NCBI GenBank assembly: GCA_910579685.1
Contig: CAJTVN010000021.1
Location: 18,720 to 82,719, forward strand
Direction: 5' to 3'
DNA length: 64,000 nt
From: an uncultured Lachnospiraceae bacterium
GTDB lineage: Bacteria > Bacillota > Clostridia > Lachnospirales > Lachnospiraceae
Notes under the pieces: generated by a model
What the model saw: the letters and a program-made list of their open reading frames with translations, nothing else
Databases searched by the model: none
Told to the model about the DNA's origin: nothing
Made by a program: the position numbers and the translations under genes
Shown: positions 35,826-45,445 of the stretch, piece after piece
How positions within the stretch are numbered: position 1 is the first letter of the stretch
Layout of the letters: the number at the start of each line of letters is the position of its first letter

Positions 35826-35854
35826 TTGAGAGAATACTTTTTCTGTGGTAGACT
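35826..35854 (+). promoter_or_regulatory. Promoter of the yfhO locus
   Basis: TTGAGA, 17 bases, TAGACT. The flanking sequence is strongly AT-rich compared with the rest of the window. Confidence 0.5.
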
Positions 35855-35916
35855 TTAAAAAGACTGTAGATATATTTTAACTAAAAGCCGTGTTTTTCAT
35901 TAATGAGGGAATTATT

Positions 35917-38321
35917 ATGAACTTATTAAAAAAAAATGTACAAAAAAGCTCCTGCAATTATCTATTTACATTTATTTTTGTCAGTATCGTTTTTTTTATC
36001 TGCTGTATCAAAAAAGGTATTTTCCCTTTTGGGAACGCTCGCATTGACATATCTGATTTTCAAGATCAGTCAGTACCGCTTTATTACTTTTTGTGGGATT
36101 TTATGCATGGGAAGGGAAACCTCTTTTTTTCGTGGGAAGTGGGGAGCGGGTTGGAGTTTCATGGCGTTGCTTCGTTTTTAACCCTTTTAAGCCCCTTTAA
36201 CATCGTATTTTTGTTTATCAAGCGCAGCTGGATTGAGCCCTTTATGACCTTTTTTGTTTGGGTGAAGTTTCTTGCAATGGGATTTTCCATGTGTTTCTTT
36301 TTGTCCAACTGCTGGAAAAAGTATGAACAAAAACCTGATAATTTCTGGATTGTTATAGGATCGGTCGGTTATGCGCTGAGTGCCTATTCTGTACAGTATT
36401 ACCTGCTTCCCTGGCTGGATATCGCCGCCATGTTTCCGCTCCTTATCTATGCGTTGCTGTATATGATTAAATATGAGCCTGGCCGTCAAATAAAAAAATA
36501 TTCCGCCGCATATTTGATTTTAATGACTCTCATATTTATTACCCATATCCCGCAGGCTTATATGGTATGTTTTTATTTGATCTTATTCGCCGGCAGTTAC
36601 TTTTTCCTTACCCAATTTACGACCGATGAGAAAAAAAGTAGCAGGGCCGCACTGCTGAAATTTGGATTGTTAACATTGCTTGCTCTGGCTTTTTCCGCAT
36701 TTATTTTTATTCCTTCAGCCATATCAATTATGCAGTCCGGACGTATATCCGGCGTTGATTATACTTATTTTCATCTTTTGGATGAACCCGGAATGGATCC
36801 TTCCTGTAAACGGCTAATGCTATACAGTGTGTTAGTTCCTTTCATTTATCTTATTGTTACCTTCCGTAAAAGTATGTTAAAGACACATTTATCGGAATGC
36901 GTAATAATCAGCTTCATGATTTTACCTGTTTTTGTTGAGGGCACCAATATACTCTGGCATATGGGACCTTATATATGTTTTCCCATGCGCTTCGGATATA
37001 TGATGATTTTTACCATAATCGCAGCTGCGGCAAAAAGAATGGTTGAGCGAAAAGAGGCAGGACAGACCCTCAAGGGAAAATGGGGATATGGAGCGGCGGC
37101 TTTTTGGTGTCTGACAATTCTGGTGTTCAGTATCTGGCTGATGCTTCCCTTAGTCATAATTATCCGATGATTACCCGAAGCTGTGCCTTTTCAAATTATG
37201 TGCATTTAATTCCTCAGTCAGCAATGGATTTTAGCAGAGAACTGGGATATGCACAGAATCATACTATTCTGAGTGATACTGGGGGTACGCTTTTTTCCGA
37301 TGCGCTTCTGGGTTATACAGATACCTTTAAATCCACCATTCCCGACAGGCAGGGATGGGAACAAGGTGCAGAGAGATTTGGTCTGTATCATTTGACTGGA
37401 GAAACGGAACATTTTGCTGTTTACCGAAATCAATATATATATTCGGCAGCTTTGACCATATCAGAAAGTGCACTTTATACTTCTGAATTTAAGGGCAATC
37501 CTTTTGAGGTGCAGAATTCTCTTTCCGGACTCTTTTTCGGTAAAGAGCTCTTTAAAATTGCCGAATATATGGTTCTTGAGGAGAAAGAGATTGATTGTCA
37601 TGTACAGGGGAAGGGGATCGTATACTTATATTCTGAAGATCTTGAGGCGGCAAGAATTACCGTAAATAATAAACAAATACCTGTGCCTGACTTTTTCTAT
37701 GGGATAACTGGTAATACTTATCCGTCCTTTAATAATAATGGAATTTTGAGTCTTGGATGTTATGAAGATGAAACTCTTCACATTAGTATTGCCCATCACT
37801 CCTGGGCGGATAATATTCAAGACAGTACGGTAAGCATCGGTATTTTAGATTTTGAAGGATTTGTGGCGACCACCCAACAGGATGCCTCGGACTGTTCTTA
37901 TTCTATTCGAAATAAGGAATTACAATTAAATATCAATTCCCAGGGAGACGAATACTTATTTATCCCCAGTCTTATACAAGGTGGATGGCAATGTGAGATA
38001 AATGGGATGGATGCGGCTCTTGAGTCTTTAAATGACACCTTCTTATTGATTCCGTTACAAAAAGGAGAAAACAGAATTTCTCTAAAATTCTACTCATTGG
38101 GAGCGAATTGGGGAATCCTCATTTCAGTAATAGCGGTGCTTGTTTTCTTCCTTTGGATTCTGTTTGTAAAATTTGTGCCTGGGAATCAAAAGATGGAGCG
38201 GGGGATTCGTATTCTTATTAATGGAGCCGGCGTCATATTTAAAATAATATTTTTTGTTTACCTGCTCCTGGTTGATATCGTTCCACCACTGTATTCACTC
38301 CTGATGCTTTTCCATCCTTAA
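35917..38321 (+). pseudogene. yfhO: YfhO-family membrane protein, broken by a frame change
   Basis: Two pieces in different frames. The first (35917-37170, RBS GAGGGAATT) encodes the polytopic membrane half, ending in TM segment LTILVFSIWLMLPLV and a TGA. The second, open from about 37080 in the -1 frame, encodes the extracytoplasmic part (YPMITRSCAFSNYVHLIPQS, GGTLFSDALLG) and a final membrane segment. YfhO proteins (about 800-900 aa) are membrane proteins implicated in lipoteichoic-acid glycosylation. The join lies around 37140-37175, and some residues usual after the last TM appear missing. It could be a pseudogene or a sequencing error; total length is near normal. Base composition is more AT-rich than neighbours. 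Confidence 0.7.
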
Positions 38322-38348
38322 TTTTGCGTAAAGAAATAGGAATTCCAC

Positions 38349-38377
38349 TTTACAACTACGATCTTTTAAATTATAAT
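38349..38377 (+). promoter_or_regulatory. Promoter of the lipoprotein gene
   Basis: TTTACA, 17 bases, TATAAT, about 44 bases ahead of the ATG at 38421. Confidence 0.65.
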
Positions 38378-38420
38378 GACAAACGGATTTAATAATATTT
38401 ATGAAAAGAGGGAAACTATT

Positions 38421-39140
38421 ATGAAAACAAACAAAAAAGTGTTAGCTGTTGTTGCCACTGTGGCAGTGCTGTGCATGTCCCTTATGGGATGCGGACAGAA
38501 GTTAGAGCCCGCAGATCAGACCATCGGCGCTCTGTTTGAGCTGGCCGCAAAGGGAGAGACGGATCCCATGATGAATCTGCTGGGATTTGCTTCCTCAGAT
38601 GAGGTGTTTGAGGCATTTTTCGAGGAGGGTGCGGCTGTTGCGGAGGACACGGAGCTCATCAACGAGCTGAAGGCCGAGTTCGCATCCGTAGGTGTTGAGA
38701 TCACGGACGAGGAGCTCCAAGAATTTTCTGACGCCATGAACGCTGTAATCGACAAGGTTACATATACAACGGAAATCACTTCCGAGACCAAGGATGCCGT
38801 GACGGTTACCGTAAAGGTAAAGGGTCTTTCCGAGGCGGAATTAGAGCAGGTCATGCTTGATGCTGCCAACACCATGAGCGCAAATCTTACCGAGAACCTG
38901 ACAGAGGAGGAGGCGGCTGCCATTATGGAGGGCGACATGTCCGTTGTAACTTCTTACATGCAGCAGTATCTCAGGGATGTCATTGCAGGCGTTGCAACTC
39001 TGGAGCCTTCCGTGGATTCCGAGTTTACGGTTAACTGCGAGAAGCTGGCGGTGGAAGCAGGTGGAAAGCAGAAGGTTGCATGGCTTCCCGCAGATATGAA
39101 CCAGTTTGCAAGCCAGGTGGAGACGGCTCTTTATCAGTAA
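38421..39140 (+). CDS. Lipoprotein, DUF5105-like
   Basis: 239 aa from the ATG at 38421, with GAGGGAAA upstream. Lipoprotein signal peptide with lipobox LMGC (Cys24). The mature part is acidic and helical (EELQEFSDAMNAVIDKVTY, VTVKVKGLSEAELEQVMLDA) and resembles the DUF5105-type lipoproteins of Clostridia. Anchored outside the membrane; function unknown. Monocistronic: promoter ahead and a good terminator behind. Confidence 0.8.
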   Translation: MKTNKKVLAVVATVAVLCMSLMGCGQKLEPADQTIGALFELAAKGETDPMMNLLGFASSDEVFEAFFEEGAAVAEDTELINELKAEFASVGVEITDEELQEFSDAMNAVIDKVTYTTEITSETKDAVTVTVKVKGLSEAELEQVMLDAANTMSANLTENLTEEEAAAIMEGDMSVVTSYMQQYLRDVIAGVATLEPSVDSEFTVNCEKLAVEAGGKQKVAWLPADMNQFASQVETALYQ

Positions 39141-39191
39141 GCAGATTAAAAAAGAAAAACCAGACGCTTTGTTGGGCGGAAGGTGCGAAAG

Positions 39192-39219
39192 GCTCCGGTG
39201 TGTGTCACCGGAGCTTTTT
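39192..39219 (+). terminator. Terminator of the lipoprotein gene
   Basis: GCTCCGGTG pairs with CACCGGAGC around a 5-base loop, followed by TTTTT. Confidence 0.85.
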
Positions 39220-39243
39220 GAGCATAGCGGGGAAGGCACAAGG

Positions 39244-40575
39244 ATGAAGGACATGACGGCCGGAAGTCCCGGTAGACTACTATTACATTTTTCCCTTTCT
39301 TTGATATTTGGGAATCTTTTCCAGCAGCTTTATACTTTTGTGGATACCATAATCGTGGGACAGTATCTGGGGCTTTCCGCCCTGGCGGCCCTGGGAGCCG
39401 TGGAGTGGCTGATCTTTGTGATGTTCGGCTGTACGCAGGGGGTGACCCATGGATTTTCCATCCACATTGCGCAGAAATTCGGAAGCCGCAGCTTGTATGA
39501 GCTGAAAAAAAGCATTACCCATTCTCTGTACCTCTGTATCGGTCTGTCGGCGCTTTTGACCGTTTTGGGTCTTTGGCTGGGGATTGCGCTTTTGCATCTT
39601 CTCAAAACGCCCGAGGAAATTATTGAGCCGGCTTTTTCCTATTTAAGAATTCTTTTTGCGGGGGCATTTGCGTCTGTTTTTTATAATTTCCTTGCGGGGA
39701 TTCTCCGGGCGTCGGGAGACGGAACCTCGCCCCTGAAAGCGGTTGCTGCGGGATCCCTGTGCAATATTGGGCTGGATCTTGCCTTTGTGATCTGGCTTGG
39801 CTGGGGAATTGAGGGAGCGGCGCTTGCCACGGTTTTATCCTGGGTTCTTTCGGCGCTCTATTGTCTTATGGTTCTTGGAAAAATGGAGATCATAAGACCG
39901 GAGAGGGGCAGCTGGAAACCCGATGTATCCTGCCTGGGCAGTATGCTTTCCCTTGGTATCCCGGCGGGATTTCAAAATATCATAACGGGGGCGGGAGGGA
40001 TCGTTGTCCAGTCAGTGGTCAATGGCTTTGGTGTGCTGTTTATCGCCGGCTTTACTGCGGCAAATAAGCTGTACGGGCTTCTGGAGACGGCGGCGGCCTC
40101 CTACGGTTATGCGGTGGCTTCCTATACCGGACAGAATGCAGGGGCGCATTTGACGGACCGGATCCGAAGCGGGCTTAAGAGTGCTGTGGCTTTGGGAACA
40201 CTGACCGCTTGCCTGATGTCTTTTGTTATGCTTATCTTTGGAAAAAAGATTTTAGGCTGTTTTCTGGCGGGAGAGGAGCAGGCCCGTGCGGCCATAGCCG
40301 TGGGTTATGAATTTCTGATCGTGCTGGCTGTCTTTTTCCCTTTTTTATACCTTCTGTACATTCTGCGCTCCTGCGTTCAGGGAATGGGGGATACGCTGCT
40401 CCCCATGATTTCCAGTATCGTTCAGCTTTTTATGCGTGTATCCTGCGCATTGCTTCTGACCAGGTTAATAGGGGGCAGAGGCGTCTTCTTTGGGGAGGCC
40501 GCGGCCTGGGTGGGAGCGGATCTGCTGCTATTTGCCGTGTTTGTGCACAGGATAAAGGGGATGGAGGGTTCATAG
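39244..40575 (+). CDS. MATE-family multidrug/metabolite efflux transporter
   Basis: 444 aa from the ATG at 39244 (GGGGAAGG upstream); the open frame extends upstream into the terminator and is not coding there. Twelve membrane segments are predicted. N-terminal GSPGRLLLHFSLSLIFGNLFQ and VDTIIVGQYLG are standard for MatE proteins, and ILRASGDGTSPLKA is the conserved loop in the first half. It exports cationic drugs or metabolites by Na+ or H+ antiport. The small membrane protein gene begins one base after its stop. Confidence 0.9.
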   Translation: MKDMTAGSPGRLLLHFSLSLIFGNLFQQLYTFVDTIIVGQYLGLSALAALGAVEWLIFVMFGCTQGVTHGFSIHIAQKFGSRSLYELKKSITHSLYLCIGLSALLTVLGLWLGIALLHLLKTPEEIIEPAFSYLRILFAGAFASVFYNFLAGILRASGDGTSPLKAVAAGSLCNIGLDLAFVIWLGWGIEGAALATVLSWVLSALYCLMVLGKMEIIRPERGSWKPDVSCLGSMLSLGIPAGFQNIITGAGGIVVQSVVNGFGVLFIAGFTAANKLYGLLETAAASYGYAVASYTGQNAGAHLTDRIRSGLKSAVALGTLTACLMSFVMLIFGKKILGCFLAGEEQARAAIAVGYEFLIVLAVFFPFLYLLYILRSCVQGMGDTLLPMISSIVQLFMRVSCALLLTRLIGGRGVFFGEAAAWVGADLLLFAVFVHRIKGMEGS

Positions 40576-40576
40576 A

Positions 40577-40933
40577 ATGGAAGCTGTCATAATCGCAGGA
40601 AATTATCTTATCATGCTGATGTTTTTTCTGGCGCCCGCGGCCCTGGTTGCCATTGACTTTGTATTTTTTGTGAAAAAGAAGGAACAGCCCCTTTTTGAAC
40701 TCTGCGCCTTTTTCGTGGGCGGCGTTTACGACAGATATGGTTATCCGCTCTCGCGTCACATTAACAGTGCGTGGAGTGCGGATGCGGTTTATCTGCTCAT
40801 GAAGCCGTTGGAGTGGGCCTTTGTCCTGATCCTTTATCTGCTGGAGGAAAGGCCGGAGGACAGAATCTGCAGGCAGTATCTGCCGCAAGGGAGAACTATT
40901 CCTTCCAAACGGGGGAAAAATGTGATAGGATAA
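40577..40933 (+). CDS. Small membrane protein, function unknown
   Basis: 118 aa, ATG one base after the MATE stop, with GGAGGG nine bases upstream. One clear membrane segment (NYLIMLMFFLAPAALVAIDFVFFV) and a second weaker one near residues 76-92. No family recognised. Probably made together with the MATE transporter. Confidence 0.6.
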   Translation: MEAVIIAGNYLIMLMFFLAPAALVAIDFVFFVKKKEQPLFELCAFFVGGVYDRYGYPLSRHINSAWSADAVYLLMKPLEWAFVLILYLLEERPEDRICRQYLPQGRTIPSKRGKNVIG

Positions 40934-40975
40934 GGAGAAAATGTCGTCTGGAAATACGGCAGGTGGAGGGAGAAT

Positions 40976-43900
40976 ATGGAAATCACAGAGAATAATCAAA
41001 GTCTGGGCGTTGCTTTGAATGAAGAAGAGTACAAAAAGCGGCTGCAAAACACGCTGGAAGAAATTATCAGGAAAGCCCGGGCTGTGACAACGGAAGCCTC
41101 CCTCGCCTCTGTTTTTGAAAGGGAGCTTGCTTATTTCATAAAAACTTATCTTAATAGAGATATAGTGATTGACAAAGAGGTTGGGCAGAACGATTTAAAG
41201 AGCAGAAGGCGGATTTTTAAGGGAAGAATGGATGCGGTTTCGAATGAGCTTGTCATTGAATATAAAAGGCCGGGGAAATTGGACAGCGCAAAAGATCAGG
41301 AAGCGGCGTCCAGACAGGTGGAATCTTATCTGCTGCAGCTTAAAGAGACCGAAAAGGCAGAATATAATGGTATTTTGACAGACGGCATAAAAATAAGATT
41401 TTTTTATTATTATGACAGAGTTCTGCGGCATACGCCATTTAAAAGGCTTGACTGTAATGATCTGGATAAGGTGGTAAAAAGCCTCATCGGTGTGGGAAAT
41501 AAAAAGTTTGTCCCTGAAAATATCATTCGGGATTTTAAGCTGAATTCGGAAAATGGCGTAACGCTGAGGTTTGCTAATTCCCTGTTTCAGACCCTTATGA
41601 ATCATATGACAGGAAAGACGGATATGCTGTTTCAGGAATGGCAGGAGTTATTTCATCTGTCAGAAAACGATAATGGCCAGAATCTTGATATTTCGAAAAG
41701 AAAAGCGGCTCTTGGCGCCATTTTTGGCAGAGAAATTATAGATGCGGAAACGGACTATAAGGCGTTATTTGTACTGCAGACCACATATGCCGTCATTGTG
41801 AAGCTGATCGCCTGTAAGGTGGTATCAAGGCTGTCAGCAGACCGGCAGAGCGATATTCAATATTTTGAGGATCTTACAAGGCTGGACAAAAACAGGCTGC
41901 AGAGATTTATGGAAAACCTGGAGGATGGGTATACGTTTGCCATCGGTGGCATCCGAAATCTGCTGGAAGGAGATTTCTTTTCCTGGTACGCTTCCAGGGA
42001 ACAGTGGAATGAAGAGGAATCGGGCTGCATTTTGGAAATAATTAATCTGTTGGAGGGGTACGCTGACGCGTCTTTTTCCTATGGATATGTTGCAATCGAT
42101 ATCTTTAAGGATCTGTATATGGAGATTATGCCGAATGAAGTCAGGCATAGTCTGGGAGAATATTTTACGCCTTCCTGGCTGGCCGATCATGTGATAGAAA
42201 ACAGCGAGAGGATGATCGCATGTAAAGGCTGGAAAGCCATCGATCCATGTTGTGGAAGCGGAATCTTCGTTGTCTCTTTGATTCGTCATGTGATAGGGAG
42301 ACGAGATTTGTCCAGCCTTTCACCGGAAGAAAAAAAGAAGCTGTTGGATGAAATACTTACGAGAGTTCAGGGGATTGATATCAATCCTCTTTCCGTGCTC
42401 ACTGCCAGAGTCAGTTATCTTCTGGCAATCGCTCCCCTCCTTTCAGGAATCCCCATGGAGATTCCCATATATCTGGGAGATTCGGCAAATGTCCCGGGTA
42501 AAATTCTGGTGGATGGGGTGAACTGCTATCAGTATATCGTAAGCACGAAACAGGGAGAGATCAATGTTACACTGCCCTGCGGTTTTGTGGAAAGCAGGGA
42601 ATTTCTCGAAAAAATGTGTCTGATTCAGAACATCGTCAAAGCGGAGAATCCGGAGGTTGTTTATAGCAGGATTATGGATTGTATCAATGAGGAGGACAAA
42701 AAAGAGAATGTTCAAAAGGAAATCCGGAAGCTGGCGGAGAGACTGGTAGAGCTGCACCGCAACCATTGGGACGGTATCTGGATTCGGATTGCGACGAATT
42801 ACATGCGGGTTGCCCAGATCCGTGATATTGACATGATTGTGGGAAATCCTCCGTGGGTTAAATGGGAATACCTTCCCCAGACTTATGCGGAAAAGATTAA
42901 AAAGCTCTGCCTTGACAGGCATCTTTTTTCGGGCCAGACATATATGGGAGCGATCAGTCTGAACATCTGCGCACTGATATCCAACGTCACAGCCTCATCC
43001 TGGCTGAATCAGGGCGGCGTTTTGGCGTTTCTTATGCCAAAGACTCTGATGACGCAGGACTCTTATGCTGGCTTTCGGAACTTTTATACGGATGCGGCGG
43101 AGGGAAAAAGATTATATTTGCAGAAGGTGGACGACTGGAGTAAGGCGGGTGCTCCTTTTATCTATACGACGGAAAAGTTTCTGACTTATTATTATCAGGA
43201 AAAATATGCAGACTATACTTCCGGAATACCGCTTCGGTTTATGGAGAAAAAGCGGGGAATTGACATCAGGCAGATCAATGTACATGACAGATATGAGGAT
43301 GTGGCGCAGGCTTTCACCTGCCGCAGCGGAAGGGCGTATCAGCTGGACAGAAAACGAACCGGATTTACCATGATCGATGAACCGGATACCTTGCGCGCAG
43401 GCCTTTACGGCAGGATTATCGGGCGCAGCGACTATAAGGCGAGAAGCGGTGTGGAATTCACCCCTGCGGAGGTATATTTTGTGGAGCCGCAAAGGGAAAG
43501 CGGCAGGAGGGGAAGCTATTTTTTCGTGAATTCTGAATTTACCAATTCTGTGTATAAGGCGGAGGAAAACGGCGGCTTTGAGGCGGAGACGGATTATATT
43601 TTTCCGGTGGTTAAAAGTCCCTGTATCAAAGAGTTTGGGATTGATAAAAGTAACAATTACTGTATTTTTCCTTATAAAAAGGGCGGCGTGGAATGCGTCA
43701 GCCTGGCGGAACTTACACAGAGGGCGGAATATCTGGCCGATTATCTGATCAGAAATAAGGAACTGATTGAAAAACAGTCTAAGCGAAGCAGGGATATTGC
43801 CAAGGGAAAAGAGTTTTACGCATTATCCAAGGTGGGACCGTATACATATGGAGATTATGCCGTGACATTTCGGGATAATACGAGACTGGTAGCCTGTGTG

Positions 43901-44260
43901 GTAACGCCGGTTAAAACTCCCTGGGGAAAGAAGGTCATGCCGGTCTGTGCCAAGCATGCTCCCTATATCAGCATGGATAAGGAGGGCAGATGGATTACGG
44001 AAGAGGAGGCATACTATCTGTGCGGGATACTCAATACAGACGTGGTGCAGGAGTATTTTCGGTTTTCCTTTAGCGGTCGATCCTACAGCATAGATTTTAA
44101 TATCAGGATGCCCCGGTACGATTCGCAGAATGAGACGCATCGGAAAATAGCTGAGTTATCCAGAAAGGCACACACTGTTTATACGGATGCAGCCAAGGTC
44201 TCGGAGATTAAGAAACAGATCGAAAAGCTGTATCTGGCTGTATGTGATGAAGAGGGATGA
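40976..44260 (+). CDS. Type IIG restriction-modification protein (nuclease fused to N6-adenine methylase)
   Basis: 1094 aa, GGAGGG before the ATG. The N-terminal nuclease has GRMDAVSNELVIEYKRP (Asp86, Glu95, Lys97 of a PD-(D/E)XK core). The methylase starts at GEYFTPSWLADHVIE; AdoMet motif I is DPCCGSGIF (423-431) and catalytic motif IV is GNPPW (NPPW 624-627). A target-recognition domain occupies roughly the last 350 residues. One polypeptide that both cuts and methylates; no separate S subunit or partner gene. Located between a MATE operon and a threonine aldolase, so it is a solitary defence gene. Confidence 0.85.
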   Translation: MEITENNQSLGVALNEEEYKKRLQNTLEEIIRKARAVTTEASLASVFERELAYFIKTYLNRDIVIDKEVGQNDLKSRRRIFKGRMDAVSNELVIEYKRPGKLDSAKDQEAASRQVESYLLQLKETEKAEYNGILTDGIKIRFFYYYDRVLRHTPFKRLDCNDLDKVVKSLIGVGNKKFVPENIIRDFKLNSENGVTLRFANSLFQTLMNHMTGKTDMLFQEWQELFHLSENDNGQNLDISKRKAALGAIFGREIIDAETDYKALFVLQTTYAVIVKLIACKVVSRLSADRQSDIQYFEDLTRLDKNRLQRFMENLEDGYTFAIGGIRNLLEGDFFSWYASREQWNEEESGCILEIINLLEGYADASFSYGYVAIDIFKDLYMEIMPNEVRHSLGEYFTPSWLADHVIENSERMIACKGWKAIDPCCGSGIFVVSLIRHVIGRRDLSSLSPEEKKKLLDEILTRVQGIDINPLSVLTARVSYLLAIAPLLSGIPMEIPIYLGDSANVPGKILVDGVNCYQYIVSTKQGEINVTLPCGFVESREFLEKMCLIQNIVKAENPEVVYSRIMDCINEEDKKENVQKEIRKLAERLVELHRNHWDGIWIRIATNYMRVAQIRDIDMIVGNPPWVKWEYLPQTYAEKIKKLCLDRHLFSGQTYMGAISLNICALISNVTASSWLNQGGVLAFLMPKTLMTQDSYAGFRNFYTDAAEGKRLYLQKVDDWSKAGAPFIYTTEKFLTYYYQEKYADYTSGIPLRFMEKKRGIDIRQINVHDRYEDVAQAFTCRSGRAYQLDRKRTGFTMIDEPDTLRAGLYGRIIGRSDYKARSGVEFTPAEVYFVEPQRESGRRGSYFFVNSEFTNSVYKAEENGGFEAETDYIFPVVKSPCIKEFGIDKSNNYCIFPYKKGGVECVSLAELTQRAEYLADYLIRNKELIEKQSKRSRDIAKGKEFYALSKVGPYTYGDYAVTFRDNTRLVACVVTPVKTPWGKKVMPVCAKHAPYISMDKEGRWITEEEAYYLCGILNTDVVQEYFRFSFSGRSYSIDFNIRMPRYDSQNETHRKIAELSRKAHTVYTDAAKVSEIKKQIEKLYLAVCDEEG

Positions 44261-44276
44261 CGGAAAGGAAAAATTT

Positions 44277-45302
44277 ATGTTAGCGTTTGCATGCGACTAT
44301 ATGGAAGGCGCACACGAGAAGATTCTGAAGCGCCTTGAAGAGACCAATTATGAAAAGGAGCCGGGCTATGGCAATGACAGCTATTGCGAGAGTGCGAAGG
44401 AAAAGATTCGCCGGGCCTGTAAATGCCCGGAGGCGGACATCTATTTTCTAACGGGAGGGACTCAGACAAATGCGGTGGTGATCGATACCATGCTTCAAAA
44501 ATACGAGGGCGTGGTGGCGGCCTGCACGGGACATGTGAATGTGCACGAGGCGGGGGCCATTGAGTATACCGGGCACAAGGTGCTGACCGTTTCTTCCTGC
44601 GAAGGGAAAATGGAGGCGGGACGGCTGAGGGAGTTTCTCCAATCCTTCTGGCAGGACGGCTCTCACGAGCATATGGTGTTTCCGGGAATGGTTTACCTTT
44701 CCCATCCCACGGAATACGGCACGCTGTACGGCAAAGAGGAGCTGCTAAAGATCCGGAAGGTCTGCCGGGAATTTAAGATCCCGCTCTATCTGGACGGGGC
44801 AAGACTGGGCTACGGGCTCATGAGCCGTCATACCGACGTGACGCTTGCGGATATTGCAGAGATATGCGATGTGTTTTATATCGGCGGAACCAAGGTGGGG
44901 GCGCTGTGCGGCGAAGCCGTGGTCTTTACGAAGAATAATACGCCCGGACATTTTCTTACCATGGTCAAGCAGCACGGAGCCATGCTGGCCAAGGGGCGCC
45001 TTCTGGGGATCCAGTTTGACACGCTTTTCACGGACGGGCTGTACTGCGAGCTTGGCGCCCATGCCATCGGCATGGCGGAGAGATTAAAGGCCGGGCTTGC
45101 CGAGAAAGGGTATTCCTTTTATCTGGATTCCCCCACCAACCAGCAGTTTGTCATACTGCCAAATGCGCAGATCCGGAAGCTGCGGGAGGAGGTGTACCTT
45201 GACCTGTGGGATAAGGTGGATGAGGATCATACCGTAGTGAGGTTCGCCACCAGCTGGGCCACCCGGGCGGAGGATGTGGATGCGCTGCTTGCGCTTTTGT
45301 AA
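44277..45302 (+). CDS. Low-specificity L-threonine aldolase
   Basis: 341 aa from the ATG at 44277 (GGAAAGG upstream). A PLP-dependent fold-type I enzyme: FLTGGTQTNAVVID, HVNVHEAGAIEYTGHKV, YLDGARLGYGL and the PLP lysine in FYIGGTKVGALCGEA. It cleaves threonine (or allo-threonine) to glycine and acetaldehyde. The upstream in-frame extension overlaps the methylase gene and is not used. Confidence 0.92.
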   Translation: MLAFACDYMEGAHEKILKRLEETNYEKEPGYGNDSYCESAKEKIRRACKCPEADIYFLTGGTQTNAVVIDTMLQKYEGVVAACTGHVNVHEAGAIEYTGHKVLTVSSCEGKMEAGRLREFLQSFWQDGSHEHMVFPGMVYLSHPTEYGTLYGKEELLKIRKVCREFKIPLYLDGARLGYGLMSRHTDVTLADIAEICDVFYIGGTKVGALCGEAVVFTKNNTPGHFLTMVKQHGAMLAKGRLLGIQFDTLFTDGLYCELGAHAIGMAERLKAGLAEKGYSFYLDSPTNQQFVILPNAQIRKLREEVYLDLWDKVDEDHTVVRFATSWATRAEDVDALLALL

Positions 45303-45334
45303 ATCTGCTGGCCGGCCCGCTTCGCAAGAGATCA

Positions 45335-45363
45335 TTGACATTCGTATGCGGATGTGCTATAAA
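45335..45363 (+). promoter_or_regulatory. Consensus promoter of the trpB2-like gene
   Basis: TTGACA, 17 bases, TATAAA. A hairpin with arms GTGCGGC and GCCGCAC lies in the leader just before the RBS. Confidence 0.75.
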
Positions 45364-45445
45364 AAGTTTGTCCCAAAAGAGAGCATGCGTCTGTGCGGCG
45401 GCCGCAGGTTCTGACAGGAGAAGCCGCACGGAAATGAGGTATAAA

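Noticed and set aside
37080..37175. Programmed -1 frameshift in yfhO
   Set aside because: No canonical X XXY YYZ heptamer in frame, and slipping early would destroy the last membrane segment; deletion or error is more likely.
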